Origin: Geodermatophilus nigrescens | GTDB lineage: Bacteria; Actinomycetota; Actinomycetes; Mycobacteriales; Geodermatophilaceae | NCBI RefSeq assembly: GCF_900129495.1 | Contig: NZ_FQVX01000002.1 | Span: 372,001 to 436,000 of the forward strand | Reading direction: 5' to 3' | DNA: 64,000 bases | Shown: positions 1 to 8,040 of the stretch, in pieces | Position numbering within the stretch: position 1 is the stretch's first letter | Layout: each line of letters opens with the position of its first letter | Notes under the pieces: generated by a model | Told to the model about the DNA's origin: nothing | Seen by the model: only the letters and a program-made list of their open reading frames with translations | Database searches by the model: none | Position numbers and translations under genes: made by a program

Positions 1-265
1 TCGCGCGCAGCAGCGTCGACTTCGACGTCCCCGGCGGGCCCTCCAGGACGACGTCGCGCCCGGCGGCGACGGCGGCCAGCAGCAGGTCCAGCTCGTGCGC
101 CCGGCCCACCAGGTGGGCGGCCACCCGGCGGCGCACCTCGCGCACCGAGGCGCCGGCGTCGTGCCGCACCCGCGAGCCGGTCACCACCGGGTCGTCGTCG
201 GGACCGGGGTCGGGAGACGGACCAGGACCGGGACCGAGGACGTCGGGCGAGGACGGGGGCGCCAC
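1..265 (-). CDS. MoxR-type AAA+ ATPase, N-terminal part (runs off the window)
   Basis: Only the first ~88 residues are present; the rest lies before base 1. After a Pro/Gly/Asp-rich leader of about 30 residues comes a conserved segment reading HLVGRAHELDLLLAAVAAGR, then the Walker A loop GPPGTSKSTLL. This order is typical of MoxR-type AAA+ ATPases, which act as chaperone-like partners of VWA-domain proteins in maturation of metalloenzymes and dehydrogenases. The GTG start chosen is the first in frame before the conserved part and has no strong ribosome site, so the start is uncertain. A 16-bp operator lies just upstream and is identical to the one in front of the neighbouring SDR operon, suggesting shared control by the adjacent TetR protein. 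Confidence 0.7.
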   Translation of the reverse strand, partial: MAPPSSPDVLGPGPGPSPDPGPDDDPVVTGSRVRHDAGASVREVRRRVAAHLVGRAHELDLLLAAVAAGRDVVLEGPPGTSKSTLLRA

Positions 266-278
266 CCGGCGGACGGTA

Positions 279-294
279 GTGACACCCGGTGCCA
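279..294. promoter_or_regulatory. operator copy 1, shared 16-bp imperfect palindrome
   Basis: The sequence GTGACACCCGGTGCCA contains arms TGACACC and GGTGCCA around one central base, with a single mismatch. The same 16 bases recur exactly at 965-980. This copy lies 14 bases before the presumed start of the MoxR-type ATPase and after the stop of the TetR gene, so it would control the ATPase. Binding by the TetR protein is inferred from position. Confidence 0.65.
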
Positions 295-328
295 CAGGGC
301 AACCCGCGGCCGGTGGACCCGCGGGCGG

Positions 329-931
329 TCAGCCGGCGGCGCCGTCCGGGGGCAGCAGCAGGTCCAGCATCCGGGCCAGCAGGACGCCGAGCTCCTCGCC
401 GGGGTGCCGCGTCCAGTGCTCGTGCGCGGCGAGGGTTGCCGCGAGGACGGCGTGTCCGACGGCGAGCGGGAACAGCGGATCGGCGTGCGGCACGGTGCGC
501 GCGTGCTCGACGGCGAGCTGCCGCCAGGCCGCCCACACCCGGACGGCGTGCGCCTGCACCGCCGGGACGGCGAAGAAGACCTGCGCCCGGTGGAACGCCC
601 AGCTGCGCTCCTCCGGCGGGAACTCCAGCGCCTCGACCACCGCGCGCACCACCCGGGCCCGCCAGGACTCCCCCGTCCGGCCCGCCGCGAGCCCCGCGCG
701 GAACCGCTCGACCTCCCGGGGGGAGTCGACGAACAGCACGTCGGCCTTGGTCGGGAAGTAGCGGAAGAAGGTGCGCCGGCTGATCCCGGCGGCCGCGGCG
801 ACGTCGTCGACGCTCGTGGCGTCGAAGCCGCGCTCGACGAAGATCCGCTGCGCGACGGCCGCGACCTCGTGCGCGCTGCTCACCGGCGGGCGCCCGCCGC
901 GCTCGCCCGCCGTTGCCCGACTGCTCCCCAC
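329..931 (-). CDS. TetR-family regulator, MftR-like
   Basis: The 200-residue product has an N-terminal helix-turn-helix (about residues 20-60) ending in ISRRTFFRYFPTKADVLF. The rest follows the pattern of the mycofactocin-system regulator MftR: an FPPEE segment, VPAVQAHAVRVWAAWR, and VGHAVLAATLAAHEHW near the C terminus. In mycobacteria MftR is an acyl-CoA-responsive repressor of mycofactocin genes. Here the gene is divergent from two mycofactocin-type dehydrogenases, and its likely operator appears on both sides of the gene (279-294 and 965-980). The GTG start gives a normal TetR length and places residues GGRPP just before the DNA-binding domain. That it uses the same ligand as MftR is inference. 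Confidence 0.82.
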   Translation of the reverse strand: MGSSRATAGERGGRPPVSSAHEVAAVAQRIFVERGFDATSVDDVAAAAGISRRTFFRYFPTKADVLFVDSPREVERFRAGLAAGRTGESWRARVVRAVVEALEFPPEERSWAFHRAQVFFAVPAVQAHAVRVWAAWRQLAVEHARTVPHADPLFPLAVGHAVLAATLAAHEHWTRHPGEELGVLLARMLDLLLPPDGAAG

Positions 932-964
932 GCGGTCAGCGTGCCAGCCCGCGGCCCTTCCGTT

Positions 965-980
965 GTGACACCCGGTGCCA
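965..980. promoter_or_regulatory. operator copy 2, between TetR and the SDR operon
   Basis: Exact second copy of the 16-bp imperfect palindrome at 279-294. It lies 33 bases before the TetR start on one side and 41 bases before the first SDR start on the other, the usual place for a repressor controlling both itself and a divergent operon. The two copies are 686 bp apart and bracket the regulator gene. Confidence 0.75.
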
Positions 981-1021
981 TAACGTGCGACGGGGATCAC
1001 ACCGACGAGGGAGGAGCAGTC

Positions 1022-1849
1022 GTGGGACGACTCGAGGGCCAGGTCGCCTTCATCACCGGGGCCGCGCGCGGACAGGGCCGCAGCCACGCCGTCCGGCTCG
1101 CGCAGGAGGGTGCCGACGTCATCGCCGTCGACGTCTGCAAGCAGGTGGAGACGGTGCCCTACCCGACCGCGACGCCCGACGACCTGGCCGAGACCGTGCG
1201 CCAGGTGGAGGCGCTCGACCGGCGCATCGTCGCCGCCGAGGTCGACGTCCGGGACCTCACGGGCCTGACCCGGGCGGTCGACGACGGCGTCGCCCAGCTC
1301 GGCCGGCTCGACATCGTGCTCGCCAACGCCGGCATCTCCACGCCCGCCTCCACGCTGGAGATGGACGAGGAGACCTGGCAGACGATGATCGACGTCAACC
1401 TGACCGGCGTCTGGAAGACGCTGCGCGCCTCGGTGCCGCACGTCGTCGCCGGCGGGCGCGGCGGGTCGGTGGTGCTCACCAGCTCGCTGGCGGCCATCTA
1501 CGCCAACCCGAACACCGCGCACTACTCGGCGGCGAAGGCCGGCCTGGTCATGCTCGCCAAGGTCATGGCCAAGGAGCTGGCGCCGCACCGCATCCGGGTC
1601 AACACCGTCCACCCGACGACGGTGGCCACCGACATGATCCTCAACGAGCCGACCTACCGGCTCTTCCGCCCCGACCTGGAGCACCCGACGCGGGCGGACT
1701 TCGAGGAGGCGGCGCTGACGCTCAACGCGCTGCCGGTCCCGGCCATGGAGGCCGTCGACATCAGCAACGCCGTCCTCTACCTCGTGTCCGACGACGGCCG
1801 CTACGTCACCGGCACCACCCACGTGGTGGACGCCGGCGGTCAGCTCTGA
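1022..1849 (+). CDS. mycofactocin-type SDR oxidoreductase
   Basis: A 275-residue short-chain dehydrogenase. The nucleotide-binding motif is TGAARGQG (about residues 12-19), followed by NAG in the fourth strand and the catalytic pair in YSAAK. An insertion after the second strand (VETVPYPTATPDDLAETVRQ) marks the mycofactocin-coupled SDR subfamily, whose members hold NAD(H) tightly and pass electrons to mycofactocin. The substrate is probably an alcohol or ketone, but it is not visible. The GTG start follows a GAGGGAGGAG ribosome site. It is the first gene of an operon with a second SDR of the same subfamily 17 bases downstream, and the shared operator lies 41 bases before the start. Confidence 0.88.
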   Translation: MGRLEGQVAFITGAARGQGRSHAVRLAQEGADVIAVDVCKQVETVPYPTATPDDLAETVRQVEALDRRIVAAEVDVRDLTGLTRAVDDGVAQLGRLDIVLANAGISTPASTLEMDEETWQTMIDVNLTGVWKTLRASVPHVVAGGRGGSVVLTSSLAAIYANPNTAHYSAAKAGLVMLAKVMAKELAPHRIRVNTVHPTTVATDMILNEPTYRLFRPDLEHPTRADFEEAALTLNALPVPAMEAVDISNAVLYLVSDDGRYVTGTTHVVDAGGQL

Positions 1850-1866
1850 GAGAGGGAGGAACGGTC

Positions 1867-2721
1867 ATGGGCATGCTCGACGGGAAGGTCGCGCTCATCA
1901 CCGGCGGCGCGCGCGGGCAGGGTCGTGCGCACGCCACCACCTGCGCCCGCGAGGGTGCCGACGTCGTGCTGGTCGACATCGCCGACCAGCTGGAGACCGT
2001 CCCCTACCGGATGGCCACCCAGGACGACCTCGCCGAGACCGTGCGGCAGGTCGAGGCGCTGGACCGGCGGGCGCTGGCGGTCACTGCCGACGTCCGCTCG
2101 CAGGAGCAGCTCGACGGCGCCGTGGCGCAGGGGCTGGCCGAGTTCGGGCAGATCGACATCCTGCTCGCCAACGCCGGCATCTGGACCCAGGGCGCGTTCT
2201 GGGAACTGTCGGACCAGTCGTGGGACGAGATGATCGGCGTCAACCTCACGGGCGTCTGGCGCTCCGCGAAGGCCGTCGCGCCGCACATGATCGAGCGGCA
2301 GACCGGGTCGATCGTCATCACGTCGTCGGTCAACGGCCTGGAGCCCGGCGCGAACTACGCGCACTACGTGGCGGCCAAGTTCGGCGTCGTCGGGCTGATG
2401 AAGAACATCGCGCTGGAACTGGCCCCGCACGGCATCCGCTGCAACTCGGTGCACCCGGGCGCCATCCGCACGCCGATGACCGACCACCAGGGCGCGTGGG
2501 ACATGTTCGCCGGCCACGAGGGCGGCACCGAGGCCGACCTGGTCGAGGGCGGCTACGGCTTCCACGCGCTCAAGGGGACGACGTTCATGGACCCGCAGGT
2601 CATCGCCGACACGGCGCTGTACCTCAACTCCGACCTGGCGGCGAAGGTCACCGGCGTGACCATCCCGGTCGACGCCGGGCACATGGTCCTGCCGGGGGTG
2701 AACACCGCGCCGGTCCGGTGA
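1867..2721 (+). CDS. mycofactocin-type SDR oxidoreductase, second of pair
   Basis: A 284-residue short-chain dehydrogenase of the same subfamily as its upstream neighbour. It has TGGARGQG for nucleotide binding, the subfamily insertion (LETVPYRMATQDDLAETVRQ), LANAG, and the catalytic YVAAK. The C-terminal part differs from the first gene: it carries GAIRTPMTDHQGAWDMFAGH, so the two enzymes probably take different substrates or form a mixed oligomer. An AGAGGGAGG ribosome site precedes the ATG. A strong hairpin ends the transcription unit. No mycofactocin biosynthesis gene is in the window, so the cofactor would have to come from elsewhere in the genome. Confidence 0.88.
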   Translation: MGMLDGKVALITGGARGQGRAHATTCAREGADVVLVDIADQLETVPYRMATQDDLAETVRQVEALDRRALAVTADVRSQEQLDGAVAQGLAEFGQIDILLANAGIWTQGAFWELSDQSWDEMIGVNLTGVWRSAKAVAPHMIERQTGSIVITSSVNGLEPGANYAHYVAAKFGVVGLMKNIALELAPHGIRCNSVHPGAIRTPMTDHQGAWDMFAGHEGGTEADLVEGGYGFHALKGTTFMDPQVIADTALYLNSDLAAKVTGVTIPVDAGHMVLPGVNTAPVR

Positions 2722-2726
2722 GCCCC

Positions 2727-2761
2727 GCCGGCCCGCTCCCCGCCGCGGGAAGCGGGCCGGC
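2727..2761. terminator. hairpin between convergent genes
   Basis: Perfect 11-bp inverted repeat, GCCGGCCCGCT and AGCGGGCCGGC, with a 13-base loop. It starts five bases after the SDR stop codon and ends three bases before the stop of the convergent SnoaL-like gene. There is no T-run, as is usual in high-GC actinobacteria. It probably serves both strands. Confidence 0.75.
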
Positions 2762-2764
2762 GCC

Positions 2765-3163
2765 TCAGGAGCCGGCGGTGAGCTGCCGGCCCATCGCCTC
2801 GTGCACGGCCTGGATCGCCTGCAGCGGGCGGAGCATCACGCGGAACTCCACGATCCTCCCGGCGTCGTCACAGCGGATGATGTCGACGCCGTTGACGTAC
2901 CGGCCGCCCACGCTGGTCTCGAACTCCAGCACCGCGGTGTCCCCCGCGGCGACCTGCTTCGTGTAGCGGAAAGCGCCCGGGCCCTCGCCGGCCAGCGCGA
3001 CCGCCGCCGCCTCCAGGTACCGCCTCGTGACCGCCTTGCCCTCCTGCGGCGTGAACACCACCGGGGAGAGGAAGACGACGTCGTCGGCGAGCAGCTCGTC
3101 GAGCGCGCCCGGCGTCCGCTCGTCCATGTAGCGGTGCCAGCGGGCGACGACGTCGTCGATCAC
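2765..3163 (-). CDS. SnoaL/NTF2-like protein
   Basis: A 132-residue protein of the SnoaL-like fold. The N-terminal helix reads VVARWHRYMDERTPGALDELLADDVVF, followed by strands and a terminal segment with the pattern IVEFRVMLRPLQAIQAVHEAMG. Such proteins form a small cone-shaped pocket and act as isomerases, hydrolases or ligand-binding proteins; the reaction cannot be read from the sequence. The GTG start has a GGAGG site six bases upstream. It stands alone, convergent with the mycofactocin-type SDR operon and downstream in direction from the esterase gene. Confidence 0.75.
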   Translation of the reverse strand: MIDDVVARWHRYMDERTPGALDELLADDVVFLSPVVFTPQEGKAVTRRYLEAAAVALAGEGPGAFRYTKQVAAGDTAVLEFETSVGGRYVNGVDIIRCDDAGRIVEFRVMLRPLQAIQAVHEAMGRQLTAGS

Positions 3164-3213
3164 GGGTGCCTCCAGGCGTCTCGCGGGATGTCGGGTGCCG
3201 CGATCCTGCACCG

Positions 3214-5169
3214 TCACACCCGGGCGCGCTGCGGTCCCTGCGCGTCGAGCCAGCCGACCACCGCGGTGCGGGTGGCGGCCGACAGCCGGTGCCAGTCGGC
3301 CAGCGGCACCCGCGGCACGCCGGCCGCGCGGCAGGCGGCGGCCACCGCGCCGGGCGGGGCCTCCGGGTCCCAGGCGGGGTCGAGCACCACCGCGGGGCGG
3401 CCGGCCGTCGTCGCGAGCAGGTCGGCCAGCGTGTACCCGGGCCGGGCGCGCAGCAGCGGCTCGCCGCAGCTGGGCGCGACCAGGACCGTGCCCGCCGTCG
3501 TCACCTCGCCCAGCGCGGACAGGTGCAGCGCCACCAGGGCCCCTGTGCCGTAGGCGGCCACCCACGGCCGGTCGTGCCCGGTGGCGGCCGCGGCCACGGC
3601 GGCCACCGCGGCCGCGTCGGCGGTCATCCGGGCCAGCGGCGAGGAGCCCGGCGCGGGCCGCTCGGCGTGCCGGGCGCCGCTGCCCACCGGGTCGTGGCAG
3701 GCCACCACCCAGCCGGCCTCGGCGAGCTGGGCGGGCAGCGGCTCGGCCTGCTCGTAGCCGGCCCGCCAGCCGGTCGCCGCGCACGGCGGGCCGAGCCAGA
3801 GCACCAGCCCGCGGCCGCCGCCCCCGCCGGGCGGGGTCAGCAGGGTGACCGCGACGCCGTCCGGGGTGCGCAGCTCCCCTGCGCCCGGAGCGCCCGCCGT
3901 CGTCCCGGGCGGACCGAGGGCGGCGCGGACGGCGGTACGCAACTCCTCCCCGCGCACCGGGCGCGGCCCCGGGCGCACCCGGTCGGCGGGCCACGGCACC
4001 GGCGACGACGCCACCGGCGGGCGCGCGGCGCGCCGGGGCGGGCCGCCGAGCACGGACTGCGCCCAGTCCAGCTGGGCGGCGACGGCGGACTCGTCGGCGT
4101 GGTGCCCGCCGGGGCGCAGCGCCAGCTCCAGCCCGCCCGGCCGGCCGAGGAGGGCCCACGCGTCGCGCGCGGCGTCGACGGCGGCGCGGGCGGCCGGCAC
4201 GCGCTCGACCGGGTCCTCGACGGCGACCGACACCAGCACGGGCCGCGGCGCGGCCAGCGCGAGCAGCTCGTGGGCGTCGGTGGGCAGCCGGTGCTCGCGG
4301 CCGGCGAACCAGCGCAGCCGCGGGTGGTACCAGTCCGGGTAGTGCCGGGTGAGCAGCTCCACGCCCTCGCCGAAGTGCCGGTCGGTGCACAGCCGCGCGG
4401 GGATCGCCCCGAGCACCCCGCTGGAGCTGGAGACGACGCCGGCGAACCGGTCGTCGAAGGCAGCGGCCAGCAGCGCCGTCTTGCCGTTGCGGCTGTGCCC
4501 GCCGACGAGCACCCGCCGCGCGTCCACCCCGGGCTGGTCCTGCAGCGCGTCGAGCACCCGCGACAGCGCCCACGCCCGCCACGCCAGGCGGCCGGCGACG
4601 ACGGAGGGGTGCGCCCGCTCGACGTCGGCGGTGTCGTCGTCGCCGTCGGCGGCCGCGACCAGGCACGCGCCCCAGCCGCGGGCCAGCGCCGCCTCCGCCC
4701 ACGGGCCGTGGCTGGACTGCAGCAGGTAGACCGGGACGTCGCGGCGCACGCCGGCCGCGGGCACCGGCAGCAGCAGGCGCGCCCGCACCGACCAGCCGTC
4801 GCCGACTCCGATCTCGCGCGCCTCCACGCCGCCGTCGGTGCGCACCGAGGCGACCCGGGCGGACGTGCGGCGCGGCGCAGGCGGCAGGTCGCCGGTCAGC
4901 CACCGCCGCCAGCGGGCGCGCAGCACGGCGCGGCGGGCCGGCCACGCCGCGGCCCCGGCGCGCCCGCCCGGGAGGCCCTCGGCCGGCGACCACAGGCCGG
5001 TGCGCGCGGGGAGGCGGGCGAAGTCGGGCGCCGGCTCGCCGCCGGCGGCCCGCCACGCCTCGAACGGCCCGCTGGGCGGCAGCGCGCCGGCGAGCTCCGC
5101 GGTGTAGCGACGGCGGCGGGCCGCGGCCGTGCGCGCGTCCCGGGACCGGCCCGGCATCACCTGCGTCAT
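3214..5169 (-). CDS. large alpha/beta hydrolase, CE15 (glucuronoyl esterase)-like
   Basis: A 651-residue product. The centre contains GGHSRNGKTALLAAAFDDRF, with the presumed nucleophile Ser226 in GHSRNGK, a form used by CE15 glucuronoyl esterases and related enzymes instead of the simple GxSxG. The motif SSSSGVLGA follows, then HYPDWYHPRLRWF, where CE15 enzymes have the same aromatic segment, and a late GGHHADE that may give the catalytic His. The last 200 residues (from about 420) form a second, weaker hydrolase-like region with GTGALVALH, so the protein may be a fusion. No signal peptide is evident, which is odd for an enzyme acting on plant lignin-carbohydrate esters. An ATG four codons further in is an alternative start. 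Confidence 0.7.
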   Translation of the reverse strand: MTQVMPGRSRDARTAAARRRRYTAELAGALPPSGPFEAWRAAGGEPAPDFARLPARTGLWSPAEGLPGGRAGAAAWPARRAVLRARWRRWLTGDLPPAPRRTSARVASVRTDGGVEAREIGVGDGWSVRARLLLPVPAAGVRRDVPVYLLQSSHGPWAEAALARGWGACLVAAADGDDDTADVERAHPSVVAGRLAWRAWALSRVLDALQDQPGVDARRVLVGGHSRNGKTALLAAAFDDRFAGVVSSSSGVLGAIPARLCTDRHFGEGVELLTRHYPDWYHPRLRWFAGREHRLPTDAHELLALAAPRPVLVSVAVEDPVERVPAARAAVDAARDAWALLGRPGGLELALRPGGHHADESAVAAQLDWAQSVLGGPPRRAARPPVASSPVPWPADRVRPGPRPVRGEELRTAVRAALGPPGTTAGAPGAGELRTPDGVAVTLLTPPGGGGGRGLVLWLGPPCAATGWRAGYEQAEPLPAQLAEAGWVVACHDPVGSGARHAERPAPGSSPLARMTADAAAVAAVAAAATGHDRPWVAAYGTGALVALHLSALGEVTTAGTVLVAPSCGEPLLRARPGYTLADLLATTAGRPAVVLDPAWDPEAPPGAVAAACRAAGVPRVPLADWHRLSAATRTAVVGWLDAQGPQRARV

Positions 5170-5281
5170 GCGCCCGCACCGTAGGACCGCGGGGCACGCG
5201 CGCGGGTGTCCGCGGTGTTGCGTCTGTGCTGCATCGGGCGCACGGGGTTCGAGCGGCCCGGCGCGGGGGCATCAGGGCCGC

Positions 5282-6169
5282 GTGCGCGTGCTGCTGGTGA
5301 TCACCGACGAGGACTGGTACGAGGACGCCGGCTACGCCGCGGCGTGGGTGCGGGCGCTGGAGGAGGAGGGCGCGGAGGTCGAGCGGCTGGCCCGGGTGCC
5401 CGACGACTGGCCGGTCTCCGGCCCGCCGGCCGGGCGCTACGACCTGGCGGTCGCGCACGTGCTGGTCGAGGAGGTCGTGGCCTACGCGCCGACCTTCGCC
5501 CTGGCCACGCTGCTCGAGGCCGCGGGCGTGCCGCTGCTCAACCCGGTCACCTCGATCGTCGCGTCGGCCGACAAGCTCGTGACGCACGCCGTCTGGGCCG
5601 CCGCCGGGGTGCCGCAGCCGGCCGCCTGGGACCTGGCCCGGCTGCGCGAGTGGCCGATGCCCGGCCGGCAGATGGTGCTCAAGCCCTCGCTCGGCGACGG
5701 CGCCCGCTACATCGAGCTGGTGGGCGACCTCGACGCCGCCCGCCGGGTCGAGGAGGGCTGGCGCGCCGACGAGGCGGCCGGCGGGCACCGGCGCGGCACC
5801 TCGCTGCTGCAGGAGTGGATCGCCGAGCCCGCGTGCGCGCGGGTGTTCGCCACGCCCACCGGCACCTCGCTGGTCTACGAGAAGTCGCGGGAGGAGGGTG
5901 CCCTGGTCACCCACGGCACCGTCTACCCGACGGTCTACGAGGCGCCGCCGGAGATGGCGCGCCTCGCCCAGCGGATGGTCGCCGCGCTGGGCGGGGGCCT
6001 CATGGGCGTCGACGTGCTGGTCGAGCCCGGCGGCCGCCTCGTGGCGCTGGAGGCCAACGCGCCGTTCGGCTTCGACGTCACCGATCCGGAGCAGGGGCGG
6101 TGGGTGGCCCGCGCGGCGCTCGCCGTCGCCGAGCGGGCGGCCGCGGCGCGCCGGACGGCCGCCGCGTGA
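5282..6169 (+). CDS. RimK-like ATP-grasp ligase
   Basis: A 295-residue ATP-grasp enzyme. The N-terminal preATP-grasp half begins VRVLLVITDEDWYED. The ATP-binding part runs from VTSIVASADKLVTHAVWAAAGVP, typical of the RimK/GshB group, through VLKPSLGDGARYIEL (lysine and glycine-rich loop) to LMGVDVLVEPGGRLVALEANAPFGF, which holds the metal ligands Asp, Glu and Asn. Such enzymes join a carboxylate to an amine, amino acid or peptide using ATP. The GTG start is chosen because the fold begins there. The stop overlaps the start of a second, circularly permuted ATP-grasp gene by four bases, so the two ligases are translationally coupled and probably act on the same substrate. Confidence 0.82.
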   Translation: MRVLLVITDEDWYEDAGYAAAWVRALEEEGAEVERLARVPDDWPVSGPPAGRYDLAVAHVLVEEVVAYAPTFALATLLEAAGVPLLNPVTSIVASADKLVTHAVWAAAGVPQPAAWDLARLREWPMPGRQMVLKPSLGDGARYIELVGDLDAARRVEEGWRADEAAGGHRRGTSLLQEWIAEPACARVFATPTGTSLVYEKSREEGALVTHGTVYPTVYEAPPEMARLAQRMVAALGGGLMGVDVLVEPGGRLVALEANAPFGFDVTDPEQGRWVARAALAVAERAAAARRTAAA

Positions 6170-7524
6170 GCGGCGGGACCAGCCTGGACGAGGCGCTGCT
6201 GCCCGACGGCTCCGACCGGGCGCACGCGGCCGCGGCGCTGGCCGCCGTCCGCCGGTACGGCCCGGCCGCGCTGGCCGCCGACGTCGCCCGGGCGGTCGCC
6301 GCGCTGGGCATGGAGCACGGCCCGGAGGGCGAGGCGCACCTGTTCGCCGTCGACCCGGTGCCGCGGGTGCTCGAGCGCTCGGAGTGGGCGGAGCTGGCCG
6401 CGGGGCTCGACCAGCGGCTGCGGGCGCTGGAGGCGTTCGTCGCCGACGCGCACGGCCCCCGCGAGGCCGTGCGCGCCGGCGTGCTGCCGGCCGAGGTGGT
6501 CGACACCAACCGGTACCTGGTGCCCGGCCTGGCGACGCCGCGGCGCTGGATCGGCATGGCCGGCCCCGACCTCGTCCGCGGCGCCGACGGGCGGCTCGTC
6601 GTCCTCGAGGACAACGTGCGCACGCCCTCGCTGCTGGCCTTTGCCCTGGCCGCGCGGGACCTGGTGGCCCCGCGGCTGGGCGTGGAACCGGGCCCCGCCC
6701 CGGTGCGCGAGGCCGCGGAGGCCGCGATGCGGCGGATGCTCGCCGACGCCACCGGCCTGCCCGACCCGGTCCTGGCCGTGCTGGGCGACGGGCCGCGCAG
6801 CTCGGTGCCGTGGGAGATCGACCGGTTCGGCGAGATGGTCGGCGCGCCGGTGGTGCTGCCCTCGCAGCTGACCGCCCGCGGCGACGACCTGCTCCTGCCC
6901 GACGGGCGCCGGGTGGACCTGCTGTGGCGGCGCACCAGCGAGGAGCGGCTGACCGGCGACGACGGCCGGGCGAACGAGCTCGGCGAGCTGCTGCTGGACC
7001 CGCTGCGCGCCGGCACGGTGACCGTCGTCAACGCCTTCGGCACCGGCGTCGCCGACGACAAGCGCACCTTCCCCTACGTCGAGGACCTCGTCCGCTTCTT
7101 CACCGGCGAGGAGCCGCTGCTGCGCTCGCAGCCGGCCTACGACCTCGGCGACCCGGCGCGGTGCCGGGAGGCGCTGCGCCGGCTGCCCGAGCTGGTGCTC
7201 AAGCCGCGGTCGGGCTCGGGCGGCTGGGGCGTGCTCATCGGCCCGCGGGCCACCCGGGAGCAGCTCGAGCGCGTGCGCGCCGAGGTGCTGGCCGCGCCCG
7301 GGGAGTGGATCGCCCAGGAGCCGGTGGCGCTGTCCACCCACCCGACCGTCGTCGACGGCGCCCTCGCGCCCCGGCACGTGGACTACCGGCCCTACGCCTT
7401 CTGCACCGACGGCGGGACGGTCGTGCTGCCCGGCGGCTTCACCCGGGTGTCGCTCACCGAGGGCGAGCTGGTGGTCAACGCCTCCCAGGGCGGGGGCGGC
7501 AAGGACACGTGGGTGGTCGGCTGA
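6166..7524 (+). CDS. circularly permuted ATP-grasp protein (type 2)
   Basis: A 452-residue member of the circularly permuted ATP-grasp group (formerly DUF404/DUF407). Visible signatures are YLVPGLATPRRWIG, VVLEDNVRTPSLLAFALAARD, the segment VDLLWRRTSEERL, NAFGTGVADDKRTFPYVEDL, and VLKPRSGSGGWGV, which corresponds to the ATP-binding lysine and glycine loop, then VDYRPYAFC and SQGGGGKDTWV at the end. Relatives usually sit beside alpha-E and transglutaminase-like genes in proposed peptide-ligation clusters. Those partners are absent here and a RimK-like ligase takes their place, with a GTGA overlap between the genes. Peptide or amino-acid ligation is the expected chemistry; the substrate is unknown. 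Confidence 0.85.
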   Translation: MSGGTSLDEALLPDGSDRAHAAAALAAVRRYGPAALAADVARAVAALGMEHGPEGEAHLFAVDPVPRVLERSEWAELAAGLDQRLRALEAFVADAHGPREAVRAGVLPAEVVDTNRYLVPGLATPRRWIGMAGPDLVRGADGRLVVLEDNVRTPSLLAFALAARDLVAPRLGVEPGPAPVREAAEAAMRRMLADATGLPDPVLAVLGDGPRSSVPWEIDRFGEMVGAPVVLPSQLTARGDDLLLPDGRRVDLLWRRTSEERLTGDDGRANELGELLLDPLRAGTVTVVNAFGTGVADDKRTFPYVEDLVRFFTGEEPLLRSQPAYDLGDPARCREALRRLPELVLKPRSGSGGWGVLIGPRATREQLERVRAEVLAAPGEWIAQEPVALSTHPTVVDGALAPRHVDYRPYAFCTDGGTVVLPGGFTRVSLTEGELVVNASQGGGGKDTWVVG

Positions 7525-7592
7525 CGGCACCGGTCACCCGGACGGGGGACACCGCACCGGGACCTGTCAGACCTCCTGACCAGCATGGAGGC

Positions 7593-7985
7593 ATGACCGC
7601 ACCGCGTCGTGTGCAGCTGTCCCGGGCGCGCGGCTGGCGCAAGCCGGCCGGCACCGTGGTCGTCGCGCGCCCCTCCCGCTGGGGCAACCCGTTCCGCGTC
7701 GGCGAGACCTACCTGTTCCCCGCCGGCGACCCCTCCGACCCGGCGGCCTGGCCGGTGCCCACGCACCGCGAGCCGGGCCTCTCCGACGACGGCGCCCGCG
7801 TCGTCCGCTGCCCCGACCGGGCCACCGCCGTCGAGTGGTACCGCCGCTGGGCCGGCGAGGCGCACCGCGAGCAGGCCCGCCGGCTGCTCCGTGGCCGCTC
7901 CCTCGCCTGCTGGTGCCCGGTCGACGAGCCGTGCCACGCCGACGTGCTCCTCGAGATGGCGAACCCGGTCCGTCTCCGGACGTGA
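7593..7985 (+). CDS. DUF4326 protein
   Basis: A 130-residue protein matching the DUF4326 pattern: a basic start, RPSRWGNPFRVGE near residues 25-37, a middle segment with TAVEWYRRWAG, and the C-terminal LACWCPVDEPCHADVLLEMAN with three cysteines and a histidine that could bind a metal. The family has no established function and is often found on phages and plasmids. The start is the second of two close ATGs, placed after GGAGG. It lies downstream of the ATP-grasp pair after 68 bases with no strong terminator, so read-through from that operon is possible. Confidence 0.78.
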   Translation: MTAPRRVQLSRARGWRKPAGTVVVARPSRWGNPFRVGETYLFPAGDPSDPAAWPVPTHREPGLSDDGARVVRCPDRATAVEWYRRWAGEAHREQARRLLRGRSLACWCPVDEPCHADVLLEMANPVRLRT

Positions 7986-7995
7986 CCGACGACTC

Positions 7996-8023
7996 GTTGG
8001 TGCACCAACCATTGGGGCACCAA
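7996..8023. promoter_or_regulatory. tandem palindromic operator before the OhrR-like gene
   Basis: Two palindromes lie side by side: GTTGGTGCACCAAC (7996-8009, perfect) and TTGGGGCACCAA (8012-8023, one mismatched pair). Their centres are 15 bases apart. They end 17 bases before the MarR start codon, so bound protein would cover the promoter or initiation region. Autorepression by the downstream OhrR-like protein is the simplest reading. Confidence 0.8.
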
Positions 8024-8040
8024 GCGTCTACCGTGGAGGC

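Noticed and set aside
2765-5914. A 1049-codon minus-strand frame
   Set aside because: It overlaps the CE15-like gene in a wrong frame with low-complexity Arg/Gly/Ala sequence. Only the terminal 2765-3163 part is a real SnoaL-like gene.
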